A DNA stretch of 64,000 nucleotides from JAJFUI01 sp963754135 (lineage in GTDB: Bacteria; Planctomycetota; Planctomycetia; Pirellulales; Thermoguttaceae), in the NCBI GenBank assembly GCA_963754135.1, contig CAVWEY010000004.1, positions 372,001 to 436,000 on the forward strand. Direction: 5' to 3'. The notes beneath the pieces were generated by a model. It worked only from the letters and a program-made list of their open reading frames with translations, did no database searches and had not been told where the DNA came from. This document shows, piece by piece, positions 9,235 through 18,967 of the stretch; position 1 is the stretch's first letter, and every line of letters begins with the position of its first letter. The translations under genes were made by a program, and so were the position numbers.

Positions 9235-10578
9235 GTGTTCAAACGAATCCTGATTGCCAACCGCGGCGAGATCGCCTTGCGCGTCCTCCGCGCCTGCCGC
9301 GAGTTGGGCGTCGAGACGGTGGCCGTCTTCAGCGAGGCCGACCGGGGCGCCGCCTACCTGGACCTGGCCACGGAAGCCTATTGCGTCGGCCCGCCCAAGG
9401 CCGCCGACAGCTACCTGAAGATCGACCGGGTGATTAGCGCCGCCGAGATCGGCAACGTGCAGGCGATTCATCCGGGCTACGGCTTCTTGGCGGAGAACGC
9501 CCATTTCGCCGAAATCTGTCGCAGTTGCGAGATCGAGTTCATCGGGCCCACGCACGAGGCGATGGCCCTGGTGGGCGACAAGAACGCCGCCCGCCGCCTG
9601 GCAAAAGAAATCAACGTTCCCACCGTGCCCGGCAGCGAGGGACTGATCGAGAGCGAGGCCCAGGCGGTCGCGCTGGCCCACCAACTCGGCTTTCCAGTGT
9701 TGATCAAGGCGGCAGCCGGCGGCGGCGGCCGCGGCATGCGCGTGGCCCTGAACGATCTGGCCCTGAAGGCCGCCATCCAGCAGGCCCAGGCCGAGGCCGA
9801 GGCCGCCTTCGGCAACTCCGAAATCTACCTCGAAAAGTACATCGAACATCCCCGCCACGTCGAGGTCCAGGTGATCGCCGACAACCACGGCAACGTGGTC
9901 CACCTCTTCGAGCGGGATTGCTCGATGCAGCGGCGGCACCAGAAGCTGGTCGAGGAGAGTCCCGCCCCGCGGCTCGATCCCCAGACCCGCACGGCCATCT
10001 GCGAGGCGGCCGTCCGGCTGGTCCGCGCCGCCAAGTACACCAACGCCGGCACGGTCGAGTTCATCGTCGATCCCGCCGGCAGCTTTTACTTCATCGAGCT
10101 GAACGCCCGCATCCAGGTCGAGCACCCGGTCACGGAGATGGTCACGGGCATCGACCTGATCAAGGCGCAGATCCGCGTGGCGGCGGGCGAGCCGCTTCCT
10201 TTCCGGCAGGAAGACGTCCGCCAGCAGGGGGCGGCCATCGAATGTCGCATCAACGCCGAAGACCCGGAGAAGAACTTCCGCCCCACGCCGGGCACCATCA
10301 CCCGCTTCCGCGTCCCCGGCGGGTTCGGCGTCCGCTTCGATTCCCACGTCCACGAAGGCTACGTCGTCTCTCCCTATTACGATTCGATGATCGGCAAGCT
10401 GATTGTCCACCAGCCCAGCCGCCGGGAGGCCATCGCCTCGATGAAGCGGGCCTTGAGCGAGCTGCACATCGAAGGGGTGAAGACCACCATCCCCTTGCAC
10501 CAGAAGATCCTCGACCACACCGCTTTTCACGAGGCCCGCGTCGATACCACGTTCATCGAGCGGACCTGGCCGAGTTAA
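9235..10578 (+). CDS. accC: Acetyl-CoA carboxylase, biotin carboxylase subunit
   Basis: A 447-residue ATP-grasp enzyme that carboxylates the biotin on AccB. It starts at a GTG (9235) that gives the canonical N-terminus MFKRILIANRGEIALRV; no better upstream start exists because the palindromic spacer precedes it. Visible signatures include HPGYGFLAEN, the glycine-rich ATP loop AAGGGGRGMR near residue 160, and the C-terminal domain with FIELNARIQVEHPVTEMVTG and ECRINAEDP. The length is standard for the family. Confidence 0.97.
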   Translation: MFKRILIANRGEIALRVLRACRELGVETVAVFSEADRGAAYLDLATEAYCVGPPKAADSYLKIDRVISAAEIGNVQAIHPGYGFLAENAHFAEICRSCEIEFIGPTHEAMALVGDKNAARRLAKEINVPTVPGSEGLIESEAQAVALAHQLGFPVLIKAAAGGGGRGMRVALNDLALKAAIQQAQAEAEAAFGNSEIYLEKYIEHPRHVEVQVIADNHGNVVHLFERDCSMQRRHQKLVEESPAPRLDPQTRTAICEAAVRLVRAAKYTNAGTVEFIVDPAGSFYFIELNARIQVEHPVTEMVTGIDLIKAQIRVAAGEPLPFRQEDVRQQGAAIECRINAEDPEKNFRPTPGTITRFRVPGGFGVRFDSHVHEGYVVSPYYDSMIGKLIVHQPSRREAIASMKRALSELHIEGVKTTIPLHQKILDHTAFHEARVDTTFIERTWPS

Positions 10579-10770
10579 TGCTGGACGGTCGCCCCCCGTC
10601 GCAAAATTGGTGCGGGAGTTTGACCCGCGGCGCCGGCCGTATATGATTCCGATGGCTAACAAGGGCAATTGGAATTTCAGGGAACTGGGCAAGGGAGCGG
10701 AGGTCTCCACCAGAGGAGCTAATCCGTTCGCTGAGGTAAGACTCGTCTCGGAAAGTGAAGGAGGAAAGCC

Positions 10771-11466
10771 ATGAGAATCACAGCATCCATCGTTGTGGCC
10801 GTGCTATGGGGCATCGCCTCGCTCGGCCAAGCTCAGACCTATCAGCCGGTCGGTACTCCCATGTATCCGCCGAGTGTCCCGCCTGCGAATTATGGCGGTT
10901 ATCCTTACGGATATTGGGGGTCGTCGACGGCCTTGGAAGGATTCGGCCGCGGGCTGGGCGACATGATCAACGCCTTCGGCCAGTACAATCTGGCCACCTC
11001 GGCGGCGGTGGTCAATTTGAGTGAGGCCCGCCGCAGCGAAATCTCCAACGACAAGCTGTGGACGCAGACCTATTTCGAGATGCGCGACGTCAACCGGCAA
11101 AACCGGGAGGCGGAGCTCAAGCGCCAGCGCGGCAACCCCGAGAACTGGGCCCGCTATGCGCAAGCGGCCAAACCCAAGCCGCTGGGCAATCAAGAACTGG
11201 ACGCCGTCACCGGTGAGATCCGCTGGCCGATCCTGCTCGGCCTAGCCGACTTCGCGGCGCAGCGGGCGAGACTGGAAAAGGCCTTCGCCGACCGCGCCTA
11301 TCACGGCGTGATGGGCGCCGAGGACTATCTGGTTGTCCACCAGGTGGCCGATGAGATGCTCACCGGGCTGAGGGACCGGGTGGCCAGCCTGCCGCCTCAG
11401 CAGTACGTGGTGGCCAAGCGGTTCTTGGAGAGCCTGGTCTACGAGGCGAGCCAACCCGCCGGCTAG
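10771..11466 (+). CDS. Secreted hypothetical protein
   Basis: A 231-residue protein preceded by a good ribosome binding site (gaaggagg just upstream of the ATG). A signal peptide is clear (MRITASIVVAVLWGIASLGQAQ). The mature N-terminus is Pro/Tyr/Gly-rich, followed by a helical region with many charged residues (RDVNRQNREAELKRQRGNPE), suggesting a periplasmic or surface-associated helical protein. I do not recognise a family; proteins of this look are common among planctomycete hypotheticals. It is likely monocistronic. Confidence 0.7.
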   Translation: MRITASIVVAVLWGIASLGQAQTYQPVGTPMYPPSVPPANYGGYPYGYWGSSTALEGFGRGLGDMINAFGQYNLATSAAVVNLSEARRSEISNDKLWTQTYFEMRDVNRQNREAELKRQRGNPENWARYAQAAKPKPLGNQELDAVTGEIRWPILLGLADFAAQRARLEKAFADRAYHGVMGAEDYLVVHQVADEMLTGLRDRVASLPPQQYVVAKRFLESLVYEASQPAG

Positions 11467-11500
11467 CAGTCCGGCACGCCTGCTTCGGTATGTACGGCAC

Positions 11501-11559
11501 GTAGGACGGGTTTTCCAACTCGTCCATTTCTCGGGACGAGTTGGAAAACTCGTCCTACG
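11501..11559. repeat. Palindromic repeat, tccaactcgtcc family, copy 1
   Basis: Near-perfect inverted arms: gtaggacgggttttccaact and agttggaaaactcgtcctac separated by a short loop. Almost the same sequence occurs at 41242-41302, upstream of dapF. It lies in the 278-bp gap before the sigma factor gene, which otherwise shows nothing. Confidence 0.85.
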
Positions 11560-11744
11560 TCGTCCCGGCCTCGCTTGCAGCATTCCACCGGGTGTCCGCC
11601 CCGTTCTCTGTCGGGGGTCTGCAACCCCACCAATCAGGCTGTGACACGCAGCCTAATAATCCGCCGTCCTGCGCCGTAATTACAATAGAGAGTGCGCATT
11701 GAGGGGGTGCGCGGGGACTCTTTGCCACGGCGCGTAGCGCCGGC

Positions 11745-12302
11745 GTGGCTTTTCGGGATACTCTACCGGTGGAATCGATCCCTGACCAGAGCGCGTGGTT
11801 CATCAAGCGGCTGGCCGACGCCCAGCGCGGCCTGTACGCCTACATTCTCCAGTTGTTGCCCAACCGGACGGATGCCGACGACGTGCTGCAAGCCACGAAT
11901 TTGGTGATGTGGAGCAAGCGCGAGGAGTTCCTTGAGGGGAGCGATTTCGCCGCCTGGGCGGGGCGGATCGCCTACTACGAAGTGCTCACCTGCTGCAAAC
12001 GCAAGGCCCGCGACCGCCTCCGCTTCGACGACTCGCTCTTGGAGCAGCTTTCTCAGGAAGCCGGCGCCGCGGCCGGCCGGATGGACGCCCTGCTGCAAAT
12101 GCTCCGCGCGTGCATGGAGCGGCTGAGCCAACCGGATCGCGAGTTGCTCCAGATGCAGTATGCCGACGATCTCCGCCCGCGGGAAATCGCCGCCCGGCTG
12201 GGCCGTTCGCCCGGCGCCGTCGCCCAGGCCACACACCGCATCCGCATGTCGCTCTTGAAGTGCATCGACGAACACGACCAAGCCGGGAAGGAAAAGGAGT
12301 AG
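11745..12302 (+). CDS. ECF sigma-70 factor (planctomycete FecR-linked type)
   Basis: A 185-residue alternative sigma factor starting at GTG. Region 2 is visible in LYAYILQLLPNRTDADDVLQATNLVMW and region 4 in DRELLQMQYADDLRPREIAARLGRSPGAVAQATHRIRMSL. The pattern fits the ECF subfamily described from Rhodopirellula and Verrucomicrobium. It is followed 38 bp later by a FecR-domain transmembrane protein, the usual partner that relays an envelope signal to the sigma factor. A small hairpin (12303-12329) lies between them. Confidence 0.9.
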   Translation: MAFRDTLPVESIPDQSAWFIKRLADAQRGLYAYILQLLPNRTDADDVLQATNLVMWSKREEFLEGSDFAAWAGRIAYYEVLTCCKRKARDRLRFDDSLLEQLSQEAGAAAGRMDALLQMLRACMERLSQPDRELLQMQYADDLRPREIAARLGRSPGAVAQATHRIRMSLLKCIDEHDQAGKEKE

Positions 12303-12329
12303 GGTGGGACGAGCAGCGAAGTCCCACCA
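12303..12329. repeat. Short inverted repeat abutting the sigma factor stop codon
   Basis: ggtgggac and gtcccacc flank an 11-base loop directly after the stop codon, between the sigma factor and the FecR gene. It has no T-run, so it is unlikely to be a strong terminator. Confidence 0.6.
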
Positions 12330-12340
12330 TAAGCATCGAG

Positions 12341-14209
12341 ATGGACGATTCCCGCACACCCGCCGACCTGGACCGGCTCTTCGCCAAGCTGCTGGAGGAT
12401 GAACTCCAGCCGTCCGAAGAGGAGCGGTTGAATCGGGCGCTCCGCGACGATCCGGCCGTGCGGCTGCTCTACCGCAAGTACATGACGCTCGACGCCATGC
12501 TCCGCTGGGAGATCGCCCCGCCGCTGCTGCGGATGGGGGACGCTGTTGGCGCGGCAGACCTTGGTGCGGCACACGTTGGTGCGGCAGTTCAACTGCCGCA
12601 CCAGCTCGAACTTGGCTCCCCAAGTCCCGAGCCGCTCATTCCTCCCATCATCATTGACACAACTTCCACTACGCACTATCCACTATTCACTATCCACTCC
12701 CCCTTGGGCGGCTGGCTGGTCTCCTACGCAGCCGCCACGGTGATTACCGGTGTGATGTTGCTAGTCCTGTGGGCGTGGAAGGTGTCCCAGCAGGACGAGC
12801 TTGCCAAGGCTCCGACCGCCTCGGCGACGCCCGCCGTCGAACGCGAGGAACCGATGGAGTCCGTCGGCGAGATTACGGGCCTGGCCGACTGCCGCTGGGC
12901 CGATCCCAACGCCGCTCCTCCCAGCGGCGCGGCGGCCGTCCCCTTGGGGCGAACGTACGCCCTCAACTCCGGCCTGATGGAAATCACCTACCAGACCGGA
13001 GCCAAAGTCATCCTCCAAGGACCGTGTACCTACGAAGTCGATTCCCCCGCCAGCGGCTTTCTCTCCTTGGGCAAGCTGACCGCAAGAATCGAAAAGCTTT
13101 CAGCTCTCAGCGATCAGCAGTCAGAAATCCCAAATCCCAAATCCCAAATCTCCAAATTCGTCGTCCGCACTCCCACCGCCATCGTCACCGACCTGGGCAC
13201 GGAGTTCGGCGTGGAAGTCGACAAGTCGGGCGCCACCAGTTCGCACGTCTTTCGCGGCACCGTGACCGTGCGATTGGCCGGGGACCGCGATCGTCACTCG
13301 CAGCGGCGCGACGTGATGCTGCGCGAGAACGAGTCGGTTTGCGTGGAGCGGAGCAAGGACGCGGGCGGCCCGCGCTTCGTGCAGGGCGTGGCGGGCGATC
13401 CGCACCGCTTCGCCCGCCAACTGACCGAGCCGCCAACGCTGCTTGATCTGGTCGACGTGGTGGCCGGTGGCGACGGATTTTCCGGCCGCCGCGACCGCGG
13501 CATCGACGTCACCAACGGCCGGCCGGTCACCTGGGATGACGTCAAGGACCGCGAGGAGTTTACGCCGGGCGATTGGCGGTATCATCGCGTGACGGGCCGG
13601 CCGCTGGTGGACGGCGTTTTCATTCCCGACGGCAGCCGTGGGCCGGTGCAGACCGACTCCGCCGGCCATACCTTCGCCGGCTTCGACCCGACGTCCAATC
13701 TGACGGCTGGCCCGGTTTGGGCGGGCACGTTTCCCAACGGCAATTTGTATCCCCGACAGAGCGAGTTGGGCGGCGTGGATTACGCCTCACCCGGCCACAG
13801 CCTGCTCTTCCTCCACGCCAACAAGGCAATCACGTTCAACCTGGACGCCATCCGGCGGGCGAACCCGCGCTACCGACTGGCGCAATTCTCCGCCACGGCC
13901 GGCAATTCAGAGACGGCCTCTGAGGAGGGCACCTACGTCTGCGCCGACGTGTGGGTGCTGGTCGACGGCCAGGCGCGTTTCCAACGCTGGCAGATCAACC
14001 GCGTCAACGGCAAGATTCCCGTCGCCGTGCCGCTGGACGAGAGCGACCATTTCCTGACCCTGGCCTCTACCGACGGTGGCAACGGCATCAACACCGACTG
14101 GATCATGTTCGGCGATCCGGTGCTGCAAATGACGTTGAGGCAGTCACAGAGTGCGGCCGAAAGACCACCAGCCGCCGCGGCGGACAAGAAAAAGGAGACC
14201 ACCCCATGA
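12341..14209 (+). CDS. FecR-domain transmembrane anti-sigma/regulator protein
   Basis: About 622 residues from the ATG at 12341; the open frame extends further upstream but would overlap the sigma gene. The N-terminal cytoplasmic part (PSEEERLNRALRDDPAVR) has the look of the sigma-interacting region, a membrane helix spans about residues 126-148, and the FecR domain contains VRTPTAIVTDLGTEFGVEV. The C-terminal ~220 residues resemble a carbohydrate-binding-like beta domain often attached in planctomycetes. Three stretches look like repeat insertions in frame: residues ~68-90 (VGAAVQLPHQ), ~106-121 (THYPLFTIHS) and ~252-272 (SEIPNPKSQISK). With the sigma factor it forms a cell-surface signalling pair. 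Confidence 0.85.
   Translation: MDDSRTPADLDRLFAKLLEDELQPSEEERLNRALRDDPAVRLLYRKYMTLDAMLRWEIAPPLLRMGDAVGAADLGAAHVGAAVQLPHQLELGSPSPEPLIPPIIIDTTSTTHYPLFTIHSPLGGWLVSYAAATVITGVMLLVLWAWKVSQQDELAKAPTASATPAVEREEPMESVGEITGLADCRWADPNAAPPSGAAAVPLGRTYALNSGLMEITYQTGAKVILQGPCTYEVDSPASGFLSLGKLTARIEKLSALSDQQSEIPNPKSQISKFVVRTPTAIVTDLGTEFGVEVDKSGATSSHVFRGTVTVRLAGDRDRHSQRRDVMLRENESVCVERSKDAGGPRFVQGVAGDPHRFARQLTEPPTLLDLVDVVAGGDGFSGRRDRGIDVTNGRPVTWDDVKDREEFTPGDWRYHRVTGRPLVDGVFIPDGSRGPVQTDSAGHTFAGFDPTSNLTAGPVWAGTFPNGNLYPRQSELGGVDYASPGHSLLFLHANKAITFNLDAIRRANPRYRLAQFSATAGNSETASEEGTYVCADVWVLVDGQARFQRWQINRVNGKIPVAVPLDESDHFLTLASTDGGNGINTDWIMFGDPVLQMTLRQSQSAAERPPAAAADKKKETTP
12544..12612. repeat. Palindromic repeat in the FecR gene, ggcagtt/aactgcc family
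   Basis: The core gttggtgcggcagttcaact followed by gccgcacca forms a hairpin and is preceded by two partial direct units (ggcgcggcagacc, ggtgcggcacacg). It is read through in frame. The same family occurs at 44243-44273 inside the AsmA-like gene. Confidence 0.75.
13097..13156. repeat. In-frame low-complexity insert of the aaatccc family in the FecR gene
   Basis: Tandem units of aaatccc follow a cagctctcagcgatcagcag tract. Similar aaatccc units are seen near 15270 (start of the DUF1559 gene) and, inverted as ggagatttgg units, near 28426-28470 in the FtsK-like gene. All three add N-P-K-S or I-P-N-A-K type peptides. Confidence 0.6.
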
Positions 14210-14335
14210 ATGATCCATGAGCCGGGCGAAGGGCAGATCGCCCGGGCTTGCGTGTATGAACGTCTTCTACGTAGCTTTGTTTCACGAGTAGTGCGGTTTT
14301 TTCAACGTAACCCTTTGTTTTTGGAGACTCAGATC

Positions 14336-15092
14336 ATGTTGCGGAAAACTTACGTAGCACTGTTTGCGGCGTCCCTGGTCCTGGCGGCTTGCAGCTTTGC
14401 CATCGCCACTCCCATTTCCATCACCGTGCCAAACTATTCGTTCGAGTCACCCGTCACTAGCACCTTGACCCAGGCATCCATTCAGAGCATTGACGACTGG
14501 ACGGTCACGAACGCGCCCGGGGGTGGGGACCTCAGCGGTGCTGGCCTTCGGCAGAATGGCTATGCCGGTCCGTTGTACACGAACGTGGTCGGCAATCAAT
14601 ACCTTTGGTTTTGCGCCAATTGGGCCAGCAAGTCGCTTTACGAGTTTTCCCAGAATGTAACGACGGTGGGTTCACAGCCGGTTCTCTTCCAAGCAGGCAC
14701 GTCGTATACACTAACCGTAGGCTTTGCGCAACTTTATGCTGCCAGTCCCCCTCCCGGTACTGACACCGTGGGAGTCTGGCTTTATTGGACGGACTGCGCA
14801 GCAGACGCAACACATCATTGCCGGCAACACGATTGCCTGGTCGGCCCTGAACTATGCGAGCCTGACGGATGTATCGGTTAGCATTCCCGCAGTGCTCGTC
14901 GGCGATCTGTGGTGCAACAAGCAGATCGGAATCGAGTTTGGCGTGGCTACGGCTACCCACAACGACAACTACTACTACGGGACGGACAACGTGCGGCTGA
15001 CGTCCACGCCGACTCCCGAGCCCGGCGTGCTTGCCCTGCTGGCCGCGGGCCTGGCCGGACTGCTCTGCTATGCCTGGCGGAAAAGCCGGTAA
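14336..15092 (+). CDS. PEP-CTERM sorting domain protein, frameshifted
   Basis: A secreted protein of about 251 residues. It has a signal peptide (MLRKTYVALFAASLVLAACSFA), a beta-rich body starting ITVPNYSFESP, typical of jelly-roll exported proteins, and a C-terminal PEP-CTERM signal PTPEPGVLALLAAGLAGLL ending in a basic tail (WRKSR). PEP-CTERM proteins are handled by an exosortase that is not in the window. The body is in one frame to about 14795 and the tail in another, so a one-base indel is inferred. Its position behind the sigma/FecR pair suggests it may be a target of that switch. Confidence 0.82.
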
Positions 15093-15225
15093 TTTGGGGT
15101 TTGTTGATATACGATTTGGGATTAGACTGCGGGCGCAGGCGGACTGGATCAACCTCTTGGCCAAGAGGGCGACCAGTCCGCCGCACTCGTTCCGTCCTCA
15201 TCAAGATGGATTGACACGGTGACCT

Positions 15226-16282
15226 ATGGAAGAACACGTTGCTACGAGCCGTTCTCAAACCGGAAAATCCGAAATCCCAAATGCCAAATTGGGGTTCACG
15301 TTGGTTGAGCTTCTTGTGGTGATTACGATCATCGGGATTTTGATCGCGCTGTTGTTGCCGGCGGTTCAAGCGGCGCGGGAGGCGGCGCGGATGATGCAGT
15401 GCAGCAACAACCTCAAGCAACTCAGTCTGGGCTGCCTCAACCACGAGCAGATCAACCGCTTCCTGCCCACCGGCGGCTGGGGACACTATTGGATCGGCGA
15501 CCCGGACTGCGGCTTCGGCAAGTCGCAGCCCGGCGGCTGGATATTCTCCGTCCTCCCCTATATCGAGCAGGGGACGCTGCACGATCTGGGGAGCGGAGAC
15601 GCGAACAAGACGCAGTTGCAGACGGTGCGGATGAGCACGCCCATCGCCATGCTGAACTGCCCCACCCGGCGGACCACGAAGCTCTATCCCAACCCCAGCG
15701 TCAGCGGTTGCTACTATGCCAACGGCGTGCCGCCGGCCTTATGCGCGAAGACCGATTACGCGGCCAATTTGGGCGACGCGAATTGGGTGGTCGTGAACCC
15801 GGATCAAATGCCCACCAACTTCACGCAGGCCGCCACATTCCCGATGTGCGTCGGCGGCAACGCCAGCAATTGCTGGCCGACCGGCTATACCGGCGTCTCC
15901 TACATCCGCAGCGAGGTGAAGATGACGGAGATCACCGACGGGACGTCCATGACGTACCTGCTCGGAGAGAAGTACATGAACCCCGACGCCTACGAGACCA
16001 GCGCCGACGGCGGGGACGATTGGACCGACATGACCGGCCAACAGGACGACATCGAACGCCAGGTGGGCGGGATTTACAGCGTCCCTTACAACCCGTTGCA
16101 GGACCAGCCCGGCAACGGCAGTTCGAGCGGCTATGCGTTCGGCAGTGCCCACGCGGTCGGGTTGAACATGTCGATGTGCGCACGGTTCGGTCAGAATGAT
16201 CAGCTACGAGATCGACCCGGAGACCCACCGCCGGCTGGGCAACCGTCAGGACGGCCTGACGATCGACGGGAAGCAGTTCTAA
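15226..16282 (+). CDS. DUF1559 prepilin-like protein, frameshifted near the C-terminus
   Basis: The type IV pilin-like N-terminus is plain: GFTLVELLVVITIIGILIAL then LLPAVQAAREAARMMQCSNN, the hallmark of the large planctomycete DUF1559 family of pseudopilin-like exported proteins. The body contains PYIEQ, the family's YLGEK-like segment (TYLLGEKYMNPD) and FGSAHAVGLNMSMC near the end. The expected closing DGSVRMISYEID segment appears after removal of one C near 16180, giving a stop at 16280-16282; without that correction the frame runs into the next gene. Residues 8-22 (SRSQTGKSEIPNAK) ahead of the pilin motif look repeat-derived. Confidence 0.88.
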
Positions 16283-16329
16283 CGCGAGTGTTCAAGAACA
16301 ACTTCCCAACTTGCCAAGGACGAAAACCT

Positions 16330-18967
16330 ATGATTACGTCACTGCTGCTGGCCGCGGGCGCCGCGATGGCAGCCGGCCAGTTGCCGGCGGCGGGCGCCCC
16401 GGTCGACTACTGCCCCTGGGCCTACTGCTATCAGAAAGGCTCCGCTGCGAATCCCTCGGAGACCGACTGGCTCTGGCCGAAGAAGCACATGACGGTGAAG
16501 GTCGTCAACGGTTCGATGGTCTGGGACTTCGTGGACACACCCGATCTGTTGCCACGGCGCGACGTGCTCTGGGGCTGTGTGTGGGAGGAGGCCCGGGACG
16601 TCAACCGCGTCGAGGTCGAGTTTCCCAAGGACGGCGGCATTGTACCCGGGGCCGGGGAACTGGAAGTCTGTTGCCGGCCCGTGTACTCCATGTGGGCGGA
16701 CTGTGCGCCGTGGAGCATGGACGCGACGCCTCTGAAGTTCAAGAGCGACGGGGGCGTCGTCCGCACTCCTCAGGCGCGCAGCCTCTTCCGCTTCGTCTCG
16801 CCGGCCGGGCACCTGGCGTTGACGAAACTCTACGTGGTTTGCCGCCGCGGGGACCGGAAGTTGGCCCTCCCGGCCGTGCGGGCATACGGAACCTCACACT
16901 GGGCGAAACCCGTTGGCGTGAACGTCGAGTGGGAAATCAAGGACGGACAGGGCGGCGCGGCGCACGCCGGCCGGGCAGAGGCCTACAACGGCATCCTCGG
17001 CAAGATCGAACCGCTCCACGGCGGAGCCGGCCTGGAGATTCTGGGGCCGTGCTGCTGGCGGGAGCGGCCCGCCGCGGCCAAACAACGAGGCATCCGGCTG
17101 GAAGTCTTCCCGGTGACCGGTCCGGCCAATAGCCGCACTGTGGTCACGCTTTGGACGAGCGCAGGCGATTTCTCCTTTGCCGTCCGGGATCTGGAGCAGG
17201 GACCGATCCTGCTTCCCAGCCTGGGCGTCTTCATCTCTCGGGCCGACAGCGGGTTGACCGTCAGCCAGTTCCGGGAGCAACTGGCCGCCCAAGGGGGCAA
17301 GACCGTGCGGCAGCGCGTCCGCGAGCATGCCGAGCAGGACGTCGTCGCCGCGTTGAGCGCCATCCGCGGCATCAGCCGGCTGCCCGCCTTTCCCGTCCCG
17401 CCCTACGAGCCGCCAATGAAAATCGACGTTCCAGACCCCGTGCTCAACCAGCAATGGCGGCTGGTGCTTGGCACCTGCGGCGTCACGCCGTGCAAACCGC
17501 CGACGGAAGCTATTGCCTGAGCATCTGGCCGGCCAGCAAGGGCGGCCCGCCCGGCGGCGACGGCAACGAGGGGACCACCGCAATCGGCGCCGAGACCTAT
17601 CAAATCATCCGGACCCTGGACCTTCTCGGAGTGCATGACGTCGCCCAGGGCGGGCTGAACTACTGGCTGTTGAGCAAGCCGGCGCGGCCGTTTGTCTGGT
17701 ATGCCGAAGCGATGGGCGACGGCGCCCTGACGGTCCCCTTTAACGGCCCCAACCGGCATTCGCCCGGCTACGACCAGAAGCACGGCGGCGGCCACGGGGC
17801 CATCCTAGAGACGGCAGCCTTCCACTATCGGCTAACGGCCGACCGCGCCTGGTTGGACAAGGTGGCGCCGCGCCTGGCCGAGGCCTGCCGCGCGATCGGC
17901 CGGGTCCGCCGGGAGTGGATGAAGACCGTCAGTCCCAACGCCTGGTGCTACGGAATGATTCCGCCGGGCAACACGGGCGACGACGGCGCCTTTCGGCTGA
18001 CGTACTACCTCAACGCCCATTGGTATGCCGGGTTGGCCTCCGCGGTGCGGGTCCTGAGCGCGGAATTTCCCGGCCGCTACAGGGACCTTCAGCCGGAGGC
18101 CGACGCTTTCCGCGCGGATTTGCGGAAGGCCCTCGATCGCTCGGCGGCGATGACCCCCGTGGTCAAGGTTGCGGATGGAACCTACCGGCGGTACATCTCT
18201 TGGCAACCTTACCAGCGCGGCATCGGGACCGCTTTGGACGTGGGAGGGGACGGATGGGGGATCGAATGCACGGCCAACGGCTTGAGGATGGTCCCAAACG
18301 TCATCGGCGCGGACGAGCCGATCGTCCAGGAGATGCTGGACGTTCACGAAGATCTTCCTGACTGCCCGCCCGCAACGCAAAGAATTTACGCCCGAGCATT
18401 GGTTCGGTCAGACCGGTTTCGGGCCGCAAAACGGTCATGAAGTCCATCTCGACGGTCCAGTTGCTCTGCGACGACGTTGCCGGCTATCTCCGGTCGCTGC
18501 TGAACGGATATGCGGCGGAAATCGACCCGGCGACCGGTTACACCTTCTGGGAAGGCCCGTTCAATGCGGGCGCCGCCGACAAGACCTTCGAAGAGGCTGC
18601 CTTCCTCGAGCGCGTGCGGAACATGCTGGTCATGGAAGACGAGGAGACGCTGTGGTTGGCCAAGGCCACGCCGCGGGCGTGGCTGGCCGCGGGCAAGAAG
18701 ATCGCCGTCCGCCGCGCCCCCACCCAGTTCGGCGCCGTTTCGTACGAAATCCTTTCCGACGCGGACCACGGCAAAATCACGGCAACGGTCGCCATGCCGT
18801 CGCGGAGCCCGCCTAAGGCCGTGCTGCTCCGGCTCCGCCATCCCACCGGGGCGCCAATAAAGAGCGCGACGGTCAATGGCAAGCCGTGGAACCAGTTCAA
18901 CAACGACCGGGAATTGATCGAGCTGAGGGGATTGACGGGAAACGTCGCGGTGACCGCCAGTTACTAG
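16330..18967 (+). CDS. Secreted glycosidase-like (alpha/alpha-toroid) protein with three frameshifts
   Basis: About 880 residues when joined. It begins with a short signal-like MITSLLLAAGAAMAAG, has a beta-rich N-terminal region, and a helical region with segments such as GGGHGAILETAAFHYRLTAD, EWMKTVSPNAWCYGMIPPGN and LTYYLNAHWYAGLASAVRVL that look like six-hairpin glycosidases, ending in a beta domain (FEEAAFLERVRNMLV). The reading changes frame near 17468, 18357 and 18455. Three indels in one gene could mean real decay, but the protein is conserved-looking between breaks and other genes here show the same problem. The substrate is unknown; rhamnosides are a guess from rhamnose genes elsewhere. 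The end overlaps the kinase stop by 4 bp on the opposite strand. Confidence 0.6.

Noticed and set aside
9525..10646. Long open frame of 373 codons inside accC on the same strand
   Set aside because: It is an Arg/Gly/Pro-rich shadow caused by high GC content; accC itself carries all conserved motifs.
8545..10710. 721-codon open frame antisense to accB and accC
   Set aside because: Antisense shadow with no recognisable motif, opposite two well-conserved genes.
16330..18967. Calling the glycosidase-like gene a pseudogene
   Set aside because: It has three breaks, but other essential genes in the window also have breaks; decay cannot be told from sequence error here.
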